From Curtobacterium sp. 458 (GTDB lineage: Bacteria > Actinomycetota > Actinomycetes > Actinomycetales > Microbacteriaceae), in NCBI RefSeq assembly GCF_030406605.1, contig NZ_CP129104.1, positions 2,258,799 through 2,322,798 on the forward strand: 64,000 nt of DNA. The letters run 5' to 3'. This document shows positions 27,137 to 36,155 of the stretch, piece by piece. Made by a program: the position numbers and the translations under genes. The number at the start of each line of letters is the position of its first letter. Within the stretch, counting starts at the first letter, position 1. The notes beneath the pieces are model-generated. The model searched no databases and was not told where the DNA came from. It was given only the letters and a program-made list of their open reading frames with translations.

Positions 27137-28375
27137 GTGCGCGTACTGATCCACAATAGCGATTCGCCCCGCAACCGAGGCGACCGGGCGATCCTCGCCG
27201 GCAACGTCGAGCTCGTCCGCCGCCGGTGGCCCGACGCCGAGATCGTCTCGCTCTCGCAGTACCCCGAGCGGGACGGCGAGTGGTTCGGGATCCGGTTCCT
27301 GCCGGTCTCGCCGTACAGCACCGGTGTCGGCGACCTCGTCGCCCTGCTCCGCGCCGCCCGTGGGGCGGACGTGGTGCTCTGGGGCGGCGGCGAGATCCTC
27401 AAGGACTACACGAACAAGCTCGGCCTCGTGTACTGGTTCGGCAAGATGCTGCTCGTCCGCGCGGTCAACCGGAACCTCGTCGGGGCGTTCCAGGGCATCG
27501 GCCCGACGTCGGCGGGCGTCAGCAAGCGCCTCATCCGCGCGACCGTCGACCTGTGCCGCTCCTTCGCCGTCCGTGACGACGAGTCGCGCGAGAAGCTCCT
27601 CGCCTGGGGCGTCCGCACCCCCGTCGTCTCCTCGTTCGACCCCGCCGTCGTCGGTACGGTCGCACAGCCGGACGCCGACGTCCTCGAGCGGCTCGAGCGC
27701 TCCACCGGGTTGACGGCCGAGCGGCTCGAGGGCTCGATCGGCTTCGGTGTCCGCCGCTGGTTCCACTACAAGCGCAGCGGGTGGATCCCGTTCCGCTTCC
27801 TGCCGAAGCGGTTCCGCCAGACCGGCGTGGACAGCGACCGACTCGTGACGTACCGGCAGGCGCTCGCCGACCTGGCCGACCGGCAGGTGGAGCGCTGGGA
27901 CGCCGACGTCGTCTTCTACCCGATGCACATGGAGGCATCCGAGGGTGACGCCGCCTTCGCGCGCGAGGTCATCGCGCTCATGCGTCACGGCGACCGCACC
28001 CACGTGGTCGAGGCCGACGTCTTCTCGCCAGCCGAGTACGCGGGCCTCATGTCGCGCAGCCGGCTGTTCCTCGCGAGCCGGCTCCACTCGGCGATCGTCG
28101 GCACGATCGCCGGCGTCCCGGCCGCCGTCCTCTACTACGTCGACAAGGGCCGACTGTTCTTCGAGCAGATGGGCCAGCAGGCCTACTCGAAGCCGATCGA
28201 GTCGGCGCTCGAGCCGGGCTTCGTCGACGACGTGACGGCGCTCCTCGAGGACCTCGACGCACAGCGCGACACGGTCACGGCCCAGCTCGCGGAGGGCGTC
28301 GCGTCGATGGCCACGCGTCTGGACGCCGACTTCGCGGTGGCGACGCGCGGGATCGAGTCGCGTACCGGTCGCTGA
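27137..28375 (+). CDS. Polysaccharide pyruvyl transferase family protein
   Basis: 412 aa from GTG. It begins VRVLIHNSDSPRNRGDRAIL, the N-terminal pattern of CsaB/WcaK proteins, and continues with DVVLWGGGEILKDY, FQGIGPTSA and RLFLASRLHSAIVGTIAGVPAAVLYY near the C-terminus, where the RLH...A stretch is conserved. Family members attach ketal-linked pyruvate to sugars of exopolysaccharide or cell-wall polymers, using phosphoenolpyruvate. It likely decorates the glycan of this locus with a negative charge. Confidence 0.88.
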   Translation: MRVLIHNSDSPRNRGDRAILAGNVELVRRRWPDAEIVSLSQYPERDGEWFGIRFLPVSPYSTGVGDLVALLRAARGADVVLWGGGEILKDYTNKLGLVYWFGKMLLVRAVNRNLVGAFQGIGPTSAGVSKRLIRATVDLCRSFAVRDDESREKLLAWGVRTPVVSSFDPAVVGTVAQPDADVLERLERSTGLTAERLEGSIGFGVRRWFHYKRSGWIPFRFLPKRFRQTGVDSDRLVTYRQALADLADRQVERWDADVVFYPMHMEASEGDAAFAREVIALMRHGDRTHVVEADVFSPAEYAGLMSRSRLFLASRLHSAIVGTIAGVPAAVLYYVDKGRLFFEQMGQQAYSKPIESALEPGFVDDVTALLEDLDAQRDTVTAQLAEGVASMATRLDADFAVATRGIESRTGR

Positions 28376-28388
28376 CGCGACCACGACC

Positions 28389-28430
28389 GGACGGGAGGCG
28401 CGGTGCCAGCCGGCACCGCGCCTCCCGTCC
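28389..28430 (+). terminator. Bidirectional terminator-like hairpin (GGAGGC repeat family)
   Basis: A 19-bp perfect stem, GGACGGGAGGCGCGGTGCC and its complement, with loop AGCC. It lies between convergent genes and is nearly identical to the hairpin at 60358-60405. Confidence 0.75.
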
Positions 28431-28462
28431 GTCGTCCCGCCCGTCGACGGGCCCGACCCGGC

Positions 28463-29491
28463 TCAGTCGCGTCGGGTCGCCATCTTCTTGAGGTTCGTCA
28501 TCGTGCTGCGGTAGACGTCCTGGTCGCCGGGGAGCGGACCGCTCGACGCCCACTGCCAGAACGAGTAGTTCTTCCAGCTGTTGCCGACCGTGCCCGGGTT
28601 GGTGAAGTCCTTCACCGGGTAGAGCGCCACGAACAGCGGGTTGTCCTGGAACTGGCTGCTGTTGTTCGTGCAGCGCTTCCACCAGTCCGTCGTCGTGTAG
28701 ATCAGCGGGTACCGCCCGATCTTCTTGTACACGGTGTTCGAGAAGTCCTTGATCCAGCTCCGCATGTCCGCCCACGACTTCCCGTAGCAGACGCCCTGCG
28801 ACGCACTGCCGTACTCGATGTCGAGCAGCGGCGGCAGCGTGAGGCCGTCGGCGCTCCAGCCGCCGCCGTTCTTGAAGAAGAAGTTCGCGGTCGCGGCTCC
28901 GCTCGCCTGGCTCGGCTGCGCGTAGACGTAGCCGCCGCGGATGATGTTGCGCGTGCGGGCGGTGGCGTAGTGCTCCTTGTACACCGGGCTGACGTAGGAG
29001 ACGCCCTCGGTCGCCTTGATGTACGCGAACCGCGCCCCCGCGTTGTACGCGTTGCGGAAGTTCACGTTCGGCTGCCACGCGCTGATGTCGAAGCCCTGGA
29101 TCTTGCCGGGGGGCGGACCGCCGGCGGTGGCGGCCTGGGCGGTCGCCTGTGTGCGGGCGCCCGCCGCCGACGAGGCCTGCGGCACCACCGTGGTGAGTTC
29201 CCGCTCCCCGGCGAAGCGGGCGATCCCGGCGCCCATCTGGTGGTTGCCGGTCCGGTCCATCTCGGCGATGGACGTCGTCGTGTCGGTGGACCCCGCCGTC
29301 GGTGCCGGTGCCGGTGTCGCTGTCGGCGTCGGCGTCGGCGTCGTCGTCGGTGTCGCTGTCGCTGTCGCTGTCGCTGTCGGCGTCGTCGTCTCGGCGTGTG
29401 CCTGACCGGTTCCCAGCACGAGTGCCCCGGCCACGACCGCAGCCACCCCGATGCCGATCGACCTGCTCCTGGTGGCGCGCATGCGGCCCAC
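28463..29491 (-). CDS. Secreted GH25 muramidase (lysozyme)
   Basis: 342 aa. A Sec signal peptide (RSRSIGIGVAAVVAGALVLG, cleavage near AHA-ET) is followed by a Thr/Pro/Ala-rich linker (residues about 36-70) and a spacer. The GH25 domain runs from about 130 to the end. Catalytic acids are seen in QGFDISAWQ and LPPLLDIEYG; IYTTTDWW and YSFWQWASSG are further family motifs. It would cleave the MurNAc-GlcNAc bond of peptidoglycan. ATG 29482 is an alternative start. A TAGCAT box lies at 29546-29551 on this strand. Confidence 0.9.
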   Translation of the reverse strand: MGRMRATRSRSIGIGVAAVVAGALVLGTGQAHAETTTPTATATATATPTTTPTPTPTATPAPAPTAGSTDTTTSIAEMDRTGNHQMGAGIARFAGERELTTVVPQASSAAGARTQATAQAATAGGPPPGKIQGFDISAWQPNVNFRNAYNAGARFAYIKATEGVSYVSPVYKEHYATARTRNIIRGGYVYAQPSQASGAATANFFFKNGGGWSADGLTLPPLLDIEYGSASQGVCYGKSWADMRSWIKDFSNTVYKKIGRYPLIYTTTDWWKRCTNNSSQFQDNPLFVALYPVKDFTNPGTVGNSWKNYSFWQWASSGPLPGDQDVYRSTMTNLKKMATRRD

Positions 29492-29545
29492 CCCTCCTCG
29501 TCGAGTCGGCGCAGGGCCCTGTCATCCCCGCGCCACGTCCGAGCG

Positions 29546-29551
29546 ATGCTA
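29546..29551 (-). promoter_or_regulatory. Candidate -10 box (TAGCAT) for the GH25 gene
   Basis: Minus-strand TAGCAT lies 54 nt upstream of the start codon in the divergent gap. No good -35. Confidence 0.3.
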
Positions 29552-29618
29552 CCCGACACGTGACGGAGAGCCGGGCGGACCGCGTGCTGCGGCCTCCGTC
29601 GGTGAGAGGCGTCGCCCC

Positions 29619-31505
29619 GTGGATGCGAAGATGGCTGACGTGACCGTGACGACGCCAGCCGCCCGCGAGGCGCTCGACCTCCACTTCGAGCGGCACCACG
29701 AGCGCACGACCAGTCGTCGCCGCACGCTGCTCGCGTTCGCGTCCATGGCGGCCGTCCTCGTCCTCGGCATCGGACTCACGGCCGCCGTCGGCTACCACCA
29801 GCGGCTCGGCGTCACGAACGTCGACGGCATCTCGTACATGTCCATCGCACGCGACTACGCGAACGGGTGGTTCGGGGACGCGATCAACGCCTACTGGTCG
29901 CCGATGGTGTCGTGGCTCATGGCACCGCTCGTGGCCGTGGGGCTCGGGCTGCCGTCCGCGTTCCTCGTCGTCAACCTCGCAGCGGCGGCCGTCGTGCTCG
30001 GCGTGGGCGGGTGGGTGGTCTGGTCGCAAATCCACCGGGTCGTCCCGGCGCTCGTGTACATGGTCGCGGCCATCCCCGCGCTGATGGCCACCGTCTCGGT
30101 GCAGACCCCCGACCTGCTCGTGGTCGCGTGGATCGTCCTCTGGCTCTGGGCCCTCCGCTGGGCCGACCGCGTCCGGACCGGTTCCCTCCGGATCCGGATC
30201 GTCGTCGGCGTCGTCCTCGGCATCGCGATCGCCGCCGGTTACTTCGTCAAGCTGTTCCTGGTCCCGGTGGTGATCGGGTCGTTCGTCGTCTGGATGCTCC
30301 TCCGTGCCTGGTCCGCGGCACGGCGTCGCGAGCCCGCGTTCCGCTGGTGGCCGACCGCGGCGACGGCGGTGGTCGTGGCGGTGGTCGTGGCGGCTCCGTG
30401 GGTCGGCGCCCTCACGCACAAGTACGGGTACCCGACGCTCGGGTCGTCGCTCGACGTGAACATCAGCTCGAAGTTCGACGCCGGGTCGCGGTCGGGTGAC
30501 TGGCCGTGGCTGCCGGTGCCGCCGAACCCGCACGCGGTCACGGCGAACGAGGACTTCACCAAGTCGGTCTACATGCAGGGCGTCGCCGAGAACCCCGACC
30601 CGAGCGCCTCCACCGCGCCGACGACGAGCGAGCCGTCCGCCGACGCCGCACCGACCGTGACGAAGGAGTCGGGGCTCCTCGCCCGCGCGCAGTACTACGT
30701 GCAGCAGCGGGTCTTCGCGTTCCCCTTCTACCTCAACCGCATCGCCTCGTTCGCGCCCTTCGCCGTGCCGATCGGCCTGCTCTTCACGGCAGCCCTCGTC
30801 GTCGGGGTCGTCCGCTTCCGCCGGTACGCGTTCGCCTGCCTCACCGCCGCGACCGCGCTCGTCTACTTCGTCGGGTACGCCCTCATCACCTCGTCGTCGA
30901 GCGGGGGTGGCAACCCGCGGTACTACTGGCCGCTGTTCTACGTCTCGACCCTCCTCGCCGCGCTCATGCTGCCGACGGTGTGGCGCTTCGTCCGGCGGCG
31001 TGGGGTCCTCCGCATCGTCGTCGCGTGCATCGGGATCGCCGTCGTGCCGCTCGCGTCCTTCTCGCAGAACTGGTTGGGACACCCCGCACCGTTCGTGGCG
31101 TCGGTGGCGAGTGCCGAGCCACTCGACGTGACCGGTCCGACGCAGGTGCCCGAACTCGTCCGGCTGGCGGACGAGATCACCGCGAGCGGGGTGTTGCCGC
31201 CCGGGTCGAACGTCGTGGGCACCAACACGCGCGGGCTCGCATCGCTCGCGTTCCTCACCGACACCCGGATGTTCGGGCGCTCCGGGCAGGGGTACAACTA
31301 CACGTCGGCGGCGCAGCGCGCGGTGTTCCGTGAGCAGGGCATCCGGTACTTCTTCCAGTACGACCCCGCTGAACGCGCCGAGCGGGACTACTCGGGCGCG
31401 GGCACGCTCGTCGGGACGTTCACCGCGGTCATCCCGTGCACGGGGGACACCTCGAGCGACCGGACGCGGCCGTGCCGCGTCGAGATCATCCGGCTCGACG
31501 GCTGA
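29619..31505 (+). CDS. Multi-spanning membrane protein, GT39/ArnT-like
   Basis: About 628 aa from GTG 29619, with GAGAGG 9 nt upstream; ATG 29631 is an alternative. The first helix (residues about 35-55) is followed by NVDGISYMSIARDYANGWFGDAIN, an acidic loop like those of GT-C glycosyltransferases. About nine to eleven further helices follow, a Ser/Thr/Pro-rich external loop near 330-350, and a C-terminal soluble region after residue 500 (DEITASGVLPPGSNVVGTNT). Probably transfers sugar from a polyprenyl phosphate donor outside the membrane; inference. Confidence 0.75.
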   Translation: MDAKMADVTVTTPAAREALDLHFERHHERTTSRRRTLLAFASMAAVLVLGIGLTAAVGYHQRLGVTNVDGISYMSIARDYANGWFGDAINAYWSPMVSWLMAPLVAVGLGLPSAFLVVNLAAAAVVLGVGGWVVWSQIHRVVPALVYMVAAIPALMATVSVQTPDLLVVAWIVLWLWALRWADRVRTGSLRIRIVVGVVLGIAIAAGYFVKLFLVPVVIGSFVVWMLLRAWSAARRREPAFRWWPTAATAVVVAVVVAAPWVGALTHKYGYPTLGSSLDVNISSKFDAGSRSGDWPWLPVPPNPHAVTANEDFTKSVYMQGVAENPDPSASTAPTTSEPSADAAPTVTKESGLLARAQYYVQQRVFAFPFYLNRIASFAPFAVPIGLLFTAALVVGVVRFRRYAFACLTAATALVYFVGYALITSSSSGGGNPRYYWPLFYVSTLLAALMLPTVWRFVRRRGVLRIVVACIGIAVVPLASFSQNWLGHPAPFVASVASAEPLDVTGPTQVPELVRLADEITASGVLPPGSNVVGTNTRGLASLAFLTDTRMFGRSGQGYNYTSAAQRAVFREQGIRYFFQYDPAERAERDYSGAGTLVGTFTAVIPCTGDTSSDRTRPCRVEIIRLDG

Positions 31506-31595
31506 GCGGCGAGGAGGCTGCGCGCGCTGCTCGCTCGGCTGGCGCCCCGGGACGGGCGTCTACGATGTCCTGAGCCCCGAACGCAGGAGAACCGT

Positions 31596-32630
31596 TTGTC
31601 CGACAGCACCAGCAGCGACGCCCCCGCACCCGAGGGGAAGCGTCGGCCCGGCCTGCGCCGGTTCCTGACGAAGGCGATCCCGATCGCGTTCTACGTGCTG
31701 CTCGCGGTGTTCCTCGTGCTGTACGTGCGCAGCGTCGACTGGGCGCAGCTGTCACGGGTGCAGTGGAACTGGGGGTGGGTCGCCGTCGCGACCGTGATCA
31801 GCCTCGGCTTCCGGTACTGGGGCGTCGGCATCTGGTTCTACCTGCTTCGACGACTGGGCGCGACCGGCCTCAAGGGCAGCGGTGTCACCCTGACCTACGT
31901 GTACGCGAAGTCCTGGATGGGCCGCTACATCCCCGGTGCAGCGACCTGGATCATCGGGAAGGTCTACTTCGCGTCGAAGCACGGTGTCTCCAAGGCCCGA
32001 CTCGGCGTCAGCGGGCTGCTCGAAGGGGCCCTGCAGATCGCAGCGACCCTCGCACTCGCCCTCGTCCTGCTGCTCATCGACCCCCGGACGCACGACCTCG
32101 ACGGGTGGCTCATCGCGCTCATGATCGCCGCCTTCGTCGGCTGCGTCGTGTGCCTCGTCCCGCAGGTCTTCGTGTGGCTCATCGGACTCGCGTTGAAGAT
32201 CCTCCGTCGGAAGCCGCTCGAGGACGACGTGCGTCCCGGACTCGGGACCGTGCTCGGCGGTGCCGGACTGTACGTCGCGGGTGCCATCCTGTCGGGCAGC
32301 GCTTACTACTTCATCACCCTCGCGGTGTACCCGTCGCTCAAGGGCAGTGACGCGGCGTTCGTCATCGGCGCCGCGAGCATGGCGTCGGCGATCAGCATGC
32401 TCGCGGTGTTCGCGCCCGGCGGGCTCGGCGTCCGCGAGGGCGTGCAGGCGCTGCTGCTGAGCCTCGTGATGCCGCCGTCGATCGCCCTCGTGGTGGTCGT
32501 CGTGACGCGCGTCTGGAGCCTCGCGGTCGACGCACTCTTCCTGCTCTGCGCGGCGGTGCCGACCTGGTTCGGGCGCGGACGGCCCACGGACGACGCGTCG
32601 GTCGTGCACGACGGGGCCCCGGCGGCCTGA
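31596..32630 (+). CDS. LPG synthase transmembrane-domain (UPF0104/flippase-like) protein
   Basis: 344 aa from TTG at 31596 with AGGAGA upstream. It is an integral membrane protein with about eight helices. SWMGRYIPGAATWIIGKVYFASKHGVSKAR and VFAPGGLGVREGVQALLL are typical of the AglD/MprF membrane domain family. The soluble aminoacyl-transferase domain of MprF is absent. In polysaccharide loci such proteins are thought to help move or assemble lipid-linked intermediates. Function is assigned only at family level. Confidence 0.82.
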   Translation: MSDSTSSDAPAPEGKRRPGLRRFLTKAIPIAFYVLLAVFLVLYVRSVDWAQLSRVQWNWGWVAVATVISLGFRYWGVGIWFYLLRRLGATGLKGSGVTLTYVYAKSWMGRYIPGAATWIIGKVYFASKHGVSKARLGVSGLLEGALQIAATLALALVLLLIDPRTHDLDGWLIALMIAAFVGCVVCLVPQVFVWLIGLALKILRRKPLEDDVRPGLGTVLGGAGLYVAGAILSGSAYYFITLAVYPSLKGSDAAFVIGAASMASAISMLAVFAPGGLGVREGVQALLLSLVMPPSIALVVVVVTRVWSLAVDALFLLCAAVPTWFGRGRPTDDASVVHDGAPAA

Positions 32631-32653
32631 CGCCGGGGCGGGCCGCTCCCTCG

Positions 32654-34219
32654 TCACGCCGCGGTGGCCCTGCTGCCCGCACGAGCGGGGACGGGTGTCA
32701 CCTGACGGACGCCAGCCCGCACGACGAGCACCACCGACCACACCATGCCGATCCCGGCGGCCACGACGAGCGCCACGAGCACCGCGACCGGCACCGGCCC
32801 GACCTCGGTCCACCGCAGGAGTCCCCGGCCGGTGACCGGGAACACCGCCGCGTTCCAGAACCACGCCGCCGCCACCGCGAACCCGTAGACGCCGAGCCCG
32901 GGCAGCAGGACCGCGAGGGCCGTCGCCACGACGGCGCGCGGGCGCCCAGCGGGCACGAGCCGACGCCACGCGACCGCGCTCAGCACGATGAGGCAGACGA
33001 TCGCGGGGAAGTAGTAGCGCCCCTGCGTCGCCGCGACCTCGGTGGTCGTCAGGTAGGAGTGCGCGCTCGTGCGGTTCTGGATGCCGATGAGCAGCGCCGG
33101 GAACACCGCCAGGCAGAGCACGGCGCGGAGCTCGGGACCCCGGCGGAAGGCCCAGCCGACGAGCACCACGAGGACGATGATCGTGACGACGGCGGTCAAC
33201 AGGTCGCCGATGCTCACCTGTGCCCGCGCGCCGAAGCTGCCCCAGAAGGTCCGGGTGAGGGTGCCCCAGCTGACGTCGAGGAAGTGTCCGAGCGTGGGGT
33301 GCTCGCCCGGGGGGAAGTCCTTCGGCGGCCGCATCGCCGTGTAGCCGTTCGGTTGGACCCTGCCGTACGCGACGACGTTGTGCACCCACCACCACGCCCC
33401 GATCGCCCCGGTCACGCCGAGCACCACGACCGTGCGGAGGACGCGGGCGCCCCAGCCGAGCACCCCCGCGCCGGCGAACAGCACCACCACGCCCACGAAC
33501 GGCACCGCGGGCAGACCCGTCCCCTTCACCCACACGAGCACCCCCGTCGCCACGGCGAGCCCCACGGCGGTCCGCCAACGGAGGTCACCCGTGAGCAGGC
33601 GCGTCGCGAGCAGCACGGTGACGCCCGCGAGCAGCAGCACCGGCGCGTCGTTCGACACCGAGGACCCGATCGAGGCGAGCTCGGGGGAAGCGAACACGGC
33701 GAGCCCGCCGACGAGGGCGGCGCGCGGTGACCGGGTGACGCGACGCACGGCCGCCCACGCGAGCAACGGCAGCGCGGTGACCATCGCCACATCGACGAAC
33801 CGCAGGGCGAGGAAGGCGTGGTCCCACCGCAGGTCGCCGTAGTGGACCGCCCGCAGGACGGCCGCGCCGACCAGGTACGCGGTCGGCGGGTGCTGGGACA
33901 TCTGGTCGACGGTCGTCGAGGGCCCGGGGAACGTCCGGAGCAGCTCGCTGACCGTCGCCCACTCGTCGGCTGGCTGGGTCGCCTGCTGCTGCTTCGCGAC
34001 GAGGACCGCCTGCGCGACCATGAGGTCGCCGGGGGCGGCCCACGCGTCGCCGAGCGCGAGGTGCACGGTGGCGTCGATGTGCGCCGTCTCGTCCGGCGCC
34101 TGGAACACCGGGACGAGCAGCGCCCAGGCGGCGAGCCACAGCCCGAAGGTGGCCGTCACGACCGCGATCGCGATCCGCTCCCAGCGCGCGACGGCGGGTG
34201 GACGGGCGTCGAGGGTCAC
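32654..34219 (-). CDS. DUF2142-family membrane protein
   Basis: 521 aa from GTG. About eleven hydrophobic helices. The conserved loop FQAPDETAHIDATVHLALG and the motif MSQHPPTAYLVGA match the paralogues at 44498, 46051 and 24443. Its close relative is the protein at 46051-47661; both share GRVQPNG/RQIQPDG and FWGSFGA/FWGSVGS segments. DUF2142 proteins are found in rhamnose-rich glycan loci and are predicted GT-C type transferases; activity is not established. It is the last gene of a minus-strand pair with gtrA. Confidence 0.82.
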   Translation of the reverse strand: MTLDARPPAVARWERIAIAVVTATFGLWLAAWALLVPVFQAPDETAHIDATVHLALGDAWAAPGDLMVAQAVLVAKQQQATQPADEWATVSELLRTFPGPSTTVDQMSQHPPTAYLVGAAVLRAVHYGDLRWDHAFLALRFVDVAMVTALPLLAWAAVRRVTRSPRAALVGGLAVFASPELASIGSSVSNDAPVLLLAGVTVLLATRLLTGDLRWRTAVGLAVATGVLVWVKGTGLPAVPFVGVVVLFAGAGVLGWGARVLRTVVVLGVTGAIGAWWWVHNVVAYGRVQPNGYTAMRPPKDFPPGEHPTLGHFLDVSWGTLTRTFWGSFGARAQVSIGDLLTAVVTIIVLVVLVGWAFRRGPELRAVLCLAVFPALLIGIQNRTSAHSYLTTTEVAATQGRYYFPAIVCLIVLSAVAWRRLVPAGRPRAVVATALAVLLPGLGVYGFAVAAAWFWNAAVFPVTGRGLLRWTEVGPVPVAVLVALVVAAGIGMVWSVVLVVRAGVRQVTPVPARAGSRATAA

Positions 34220-34229
34220 GTGGCCGATG

Positions 34230-34697
34230 TTACGGGGCGACCTCGGTGCGGACGGGGTCCGCGACCGGTGCGGCGGTCCGCTCGGGGTGGTACACCCACA
34301 CCTTGTAGAGCCAGAAGCGGAAGATCGTGCCGAGTCCGAGGCCGACGATGTTCGCCACGTTGTCCGCGAAGGCCGACGTGAACCCCATCGCGTAGTGCGA
34401 GACGCCGAGGGTCGCGAGCGCGATCACCATGCCGCCGAGGGACACGACCACGAACTCGATGCCCTCGCGGGTCGCCACGGCACGCCGCTGGTCGCGGAAG
34501 GTCCAGTAGCGGTTGCCCATCCAGTTCACGAAGATCGCGACGGTCGTCGAGATGACCTTCGCCCAGAACGGCCCCGAGTGCACGTCGGCCGGGTCGAGCA
34601 CGGTGAACCGGAGGAGGTTGAACACGGCGGTGTCCACCACGAAGCCGACGGCGCCGACCACCCCGAAGCGGGCGAGCTGGGCGATGAGTCGGCGCAC
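34230..34697 (-). CDS. GtrA family membrane protein
   Basis: 155 aa from GTG at 34697 with TGGAGA upstream. Four hydrophobic helices. GVVGAVGFVVDTAVFNLL, NWMGNRYWTFRDQRR and IFRFWLYKVWVYHP are hallmark GtrA segments. Members are implicated in flipping polyprenyl-linked sugars across the membrane. A gtrA gene divergent from purK is a common actinobacterial arrangement. It is followed 10 bp later by the DUF2142 gene. Confidence 0.9.
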   Translation of the reverse strand: MRRLIAQLARFGVVGAVGFVVDTAVFNLLRFTVLDPADVHSGPFWAKVISTTVAIFVNWMGNRYWTFRDQRRAVATREGIEFVVVSLGGMVIALATLGVSHYAMGFTSAFADNVANIVGLGLGTIFRFWLYKVWVYHPERTAAPVADPVRTEVAP

Positions 34698-34810
34698 GGG
34701 GTCTCCAGGATCCGTAGAGTTGTCACGGGCCACCCAGCGGGTGACCCGAGAGTCGATTCTAGACAGGGCGCTCGGACCGTTCGGTGTGAGCGACGGAAGG
34801 AACACACAGC

Positions 34811-35947
34811 ATGGCGTTGCGCGTCGGGGTCGTCGGTGGGGGACAGCTGGCACGGATGATGGTGCCCGCAGCACTGGAACTGGGCATCGACATCCGGGTG
34901 CTCGCCGAGGGCCCTGGTATGTCGGCCGGCATCGCCGCGACGGCCGAGGGCGACTACCACGACGTCGACACCGTCCTCGCATTCGCCCGCGAGGTCGACG
35001 TCGTCACCTTCGACCACGAGCACGTCCCGCAAGACGTCCTCCGCGCGCTCGTCGACGCGGGTGCCGCGGTCCGACCCGGGCCGGAACCCCTCGCCGTCGC
35101 ACAGGACAAGATCACGATGCGCAGCCGACTGTCCGAGCTCGGGCTGCCGGTCCCCGACTGGGCAGCGGTGCACGACCCGGACGAGCTCCGCGCGTTCCTC
35201 GACGACCACGGTGGTCGCGCGGTCGTGAAGACCGCCCGCGGCGGCTACGACGGCAAGGGCGTCCGCGTCGTCGCGGACCCGGCCGACGTCGAGGACTGGT
35301 TCATCGCCGTCGCGGAGGCCGGTGACGGTCAGGCCCTCCTCGCGGAGGAGCTCGTGCCCTTCACCCGTGAACTCGCCCAGTCCGTGGCACGTCGTCCCTC
35401 CGGCGAGGTCGTCGCGTGGCCCCTCGTCGAGACCGTGCAGCAGGACGGTGTGTGCGCCGAGGTGTTCGCGCCGGCGTCGGACAGCGCCGGGCGCATCGCG
35501 GACCTGACCGAGGAGATCGCGGTGCGCATCGCCGAGGAGCTCGGCGTGACGGGCGTCCTCGCGGTCGAGCTGTTCCAGACCTCCGACGAGCGGATCCTCA
35601 TCAACGAGCTCGCGATGCGGCCGCACAACACCGGGCACTGGACCATCGACGGTGCGACGACGAGCCAGTTCGAGCAGCACCTCCGTGCCGTGCTCGACCT
35701 GCCCCTCGGCGCCACGGGCATGCACGCGCCCGCCGCGGTCATGATCAACGTGCTCGGCGGTCCGGCGGACGGCGACCTCGCCGCCCGGTACCCGGGGGCG
35801 CTCGCTGCGTTCCCGGAGGCGAAGTACCACTTCTACGGCAAGGCGCCGCGACCCGGGCGGAAGATCGGGCACGTCACCGTCGTCGGCGACGACGTCGACG
35901 ACGTCGTGTACCGGGCGCGCGCCGCAGCGGCGCACTTCGACGACTGA
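34811..35947 (+). CDS. purK: 5-(carboxyamino)imidazole ribonucleotide synthase
   Basis: 378 aa. ATP-dependent carboxylation of AIR to N5-CAIR in purine synthesis. It begins RVGVVGGGQLARMMVPAALELG; the ATP-grasp domain has VVKTARGGYDGKGVRVV, FAPASDSAGRIADL, and the metal/ATP site INELAMRPHNTGHWTIDGATTSQFEQHLRA is intact. GGAAGG lies 8 nt before the ATG. Its normal partner purE is not adjacent but 3 kb downstream, after a GH6 gene and a glycosyltransferase. Confidence 0.95.
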   Translation: MALRVGVVGGGQLARMMVPAALELGIDIRVLAEGPGMSAGIAATAEGDYHDVDTVLAFAREVDVVTFDHEHVPQDVLRALVDAGAAVRPGPEPLAVAQDKITMRSRLSELGLPVPDWAAVHDPDELRAFLDDHGGRAVVKTARGGYDGKGVRVVADPADVEDWFIAVAEAGDGQALLAEELVPFTRELAQSVARRPSGEVVAWPLVETVQQDGVCAEVFAPASDSAGRIADLTEEIAVRIAEELGVTGVLAVELFQTSDERILINELAMRPHNTGHWTIDGATTSQFEQHLRAVLDLPLGATGMHAPAAVMINVLGGPADGDLAARYPGALAAFPEAKYHFYGKAPRPGRKIGHVTVVGDDVDDVVYRARAAAAHFDD

Positions 35948-35975
35948 CGCACGTCCGGCGGGACCAGAGGGACGG

Positions 35976-36013
35976 CCGGGAGGCACGTGGCGGGCCCGCC
36001 ACGTGCCTCCCGG
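35976..36013 (+). terminator. 38-bp perfect palindrome after purK (GGAGGC repeat family)
   Basis: Arms CCGGGAGGCACGTGGCGGG (35976-35994) and its exact complement (35995-36013) meet without a spacer. It follows the purK stop by 28 bp and precedes the GH6 gene. Terminator function is likely but no U-tract is present. Confidence 0.75.
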
Positions 36014-36155
36014 TCCGCGTTGGGGACGTCGGCAGAAGTGCGGACACCCGCTCGGGTGGCACCCGATCTGGCGTGTGTCGTGGAGTGCGCAGCACGTGTT
36101 GTCATGGACGCTCCGACCGGCCAGGGGGCCGGTCCGAGCAGTCCAGGGAGCCCGC

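Noticed and set aside
29286..29395. Tandem repeat as a mobile or regulatory element
   Set aside because: The GTCGCT/GTCGGC-type repetition encodes the Thr/Pro/Ala linker of the GH25 protein and is explained by that.
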